Of a stretch of 7,330 bases of DNA, positions 6,383 through 7,330 are shown one piece after another (the first letter of the stretch is position 1; the number at the start of each line of letters is the position of its first letter). The position numbers were made by a program, and so were the translations under genes. Source of the DNA: Chloroflexota bacterium (lineage in GTDB: Bacteria > Chloroflexota > UBA6077); contig JAJYKO010000256.1 of assembly GCA_021788565.1 (NCBI GenBank), positions 1 to 7,330 on the forward strand. Direction: 5' to 3'. A model generated the notes under the pieces. The model did no database searches. It was given only the letters and a program-made list of their open reading frames with translations, and was not told the origin of the DNA.

Positions 6383-7330
6383 GTGGAGCCACGTCTATCA
6401 AATCGCGTCGCATCTTTTCCCCCTTCCGGCATACGAAAGATCTTCGAGTTGGCCAAGCAGCCAGGAGTCATAAGCCTCGCGGTGGGCGAGCCGGACTTCG
6501 ACACGCCAGTCCACATCCGTGCGGCAGCAAAGGAGGCCCTGGATAGGGGCGAGACTCACTACTCGTCGAACCTGGGGGAGGACAGGCTGAGGGAAGCCAT
6601 CGCCGCCAGGCTGGCCAGGGTAAACGGTCTGGCCGTGGACGCGCGCGAGGAGGTGATAGTCACCATCGGCGGCGTCGAGGCGATATATCTGGCTATGGCT
6701 GCTTCCCTGAACCCTGGGGATGAGGTGCTGCTGCCGGATCCAGGTTTCATGGTCTATTCCTCCCTGACCACTCTGTGCGACGCCAGGCCGCTGCCTTACC
6801 CGCTGCGAATAGAGAACGGCTTCTATCCGGACCTCGCGGAGGTAGAGGCCGTGATTACCCCGAGGACCAGGCTGCTGATCGTAAATTCCCCCGGTAACCC
6901 CACCGGCCAGCTCCTTCCGAAGGAGGTGCTGACCGGATTCGCCGAATTGGCGGAGCGACACGATCTGCTGGTGATCTCGGACGAGGTGTACGACACCATC
7001 GTGTACGATGGGCGCCGCGCAACCAGCTTCGCGAGCCTCCCGGGGATGAAGGACAGGACGGTAACCGTCAACTCCTTCTCGAAGGCTTACGCCATGACCG
7101 GTTGGCGGCTGGGGTACGCGGCTGCCCATCCCGCGCTGATTCAGGGCATGATGAAGGTGCACCAGATTATCGCCGCGTGCGCGCCGACGATGCTGCAGAG
7201 CGGCGCTGTAACGGCGCTGGAGGCCGAGCAGGACTTCATCACCGAGATGGTCGCCGAGTACCAGCAGCGGCGAGACCTGATCACGGAGCTGTTGAATCAG
7301 GTGCCCGGCTTCCGGTGCATCAAGCCGGAG
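6383..7330 (+). CDS. Class I/II PLP-dependent aminotransferase (3' partial)
   Basis: Fold type I aminotransferase that moves an amino group between an amino acid and a 2-oxo acid using pyridoxal phosphate. The window shows 316 codons of a family usually near 390 long, so about 75 residues, including the C-terminal substrate-carboxylate arginine, are missing. Visible motifs: SLAVGEPDFDTP (31-42), Y60 in THYSSNLG, NSPGNPTG with PLP-contacting N172, ISDEVY with D200 and Y203, and SFSKAYAMTGWRLGY with the Schiff-base lysine K234 and phosphate-binding R242. The N-terminal pattern PSGIRKIFELAK followed by GEPDFDTP is like subgroup I-gamma aspartate and archaeal-type aromatic aminotransferases. The substrate cannot be fixed: aspartate, aromatic amino acids or another are possible. 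The start is GTG, set by AGGAGG six bases upstream. It follows the cyclase by 35 nt on the same strand, with no terminator between, so a shared transcript is likely; no functional link is evident. Confidence 0.93.
   Translation, partial: MEPRLSNRVASFPPSGIRKIFELAKQPGVISLAVGEPDFDTPVHIRAAAKEALDRGETHYSSNLGEDRLREAIAARLARVNGLAVDAREEVIVTIGGVEAIYLAMAASLNPGDEVLLPDPGFMVYSSLTTLCDARPLPYPLRIENGFYPDLAEVEAVITPRTRLLIVNSPGNPTGQLLPKEVLTGFAELAERHDLLVISDEVYDTIVYDGRRATSFASLPGMKDRTVTVNSFSKAYAMTGWRLGYAAAHPALIQGMMKVHQIIAACAPTMLQSGAVTALEAEQDFITEMVAEYQQRRDLITELLNQVPGFRCIKPE

Noticed and set aside
5244..6413. 389-codon open frame on the minus strand opposite the GAF-GGDEF gene
   Set aside because: It mirrors a gene with complete GAF and GGDEF motifs. 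Its own translation shows no domain pattern; long antisense frames are expected in GC-rich DNA.

Overview
The window is 7.3 kb of GC-rich bacterial chromosome holding two gene blocks that diverge from one intergenic region (about 4192-4421). Codons strongly prefer G/C in the third position. The genome looks like that of a free-living, possibly uncultured bacterium. The SbcC hook variant, the TTGACC-N18-TAGCGT promoter with a TG extension and the 7-bp repeats would fit Chloroflexota or a relative, but that placement is an inference from style and not a demonstrated match. No phage, transposon, CRISPR or RNA gene was seen.

Left block, minus strand: an sbcD-sbcC (mre11-rad50) operon. SbcD (4191 to 2887) is a complete Mre11-family nuclease starting at TTG. 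Its stop overlaps the sbcC start by 8 bp. SbcC (2894 to 1) runs off the left edge after the ABC signature LSGGEQ, so its Walker B, D-loop and C-terminus lie outside. Its hook apex carries a spaced pair, C-x6-C, in place of the usual CxxC. Together the two proteins should form the ATP-driven nuclease complex that opens DNA hairpins and processes blocked double-strand ends.

Centre: the 230-bp divergent intergenic region is full of signals. An array of twelve 7-bp units occupies 4214-4302, mostly in front of sbcD. A perfect 10-bp palindrome lies at 4313-4322. A very good sigma-70-type promoter (TTTACA-N17-TATGAT) fires rightwards, and a weaker candidate fires leftwards.

Right block, plus strand: a short prepilin peptidase (4422-5153) with both catalytic aspartates but an eroded cysteine-rich N-terminal domain; then, behind its own promoter, a soluble GAF-GGDEF diguanylate cyclase (5271-6347) with an intact active site and I-site; then, 35 nt downstream with a strong ribosome binding site, a class I/II PLP aminotransferase (6383 to the right edge, partial). 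The peptidase and the cyclase plausibly both bear on surface or type IV pilus behaviour. The aminotransferase is metabolic and probably shares the cyclase's transcript. I see no clearly new defence or mobile system. The points most worth following are the non-canonical SbcC hook, the heptad array in the sbcDC leader and the minimal prepilin peptidase.
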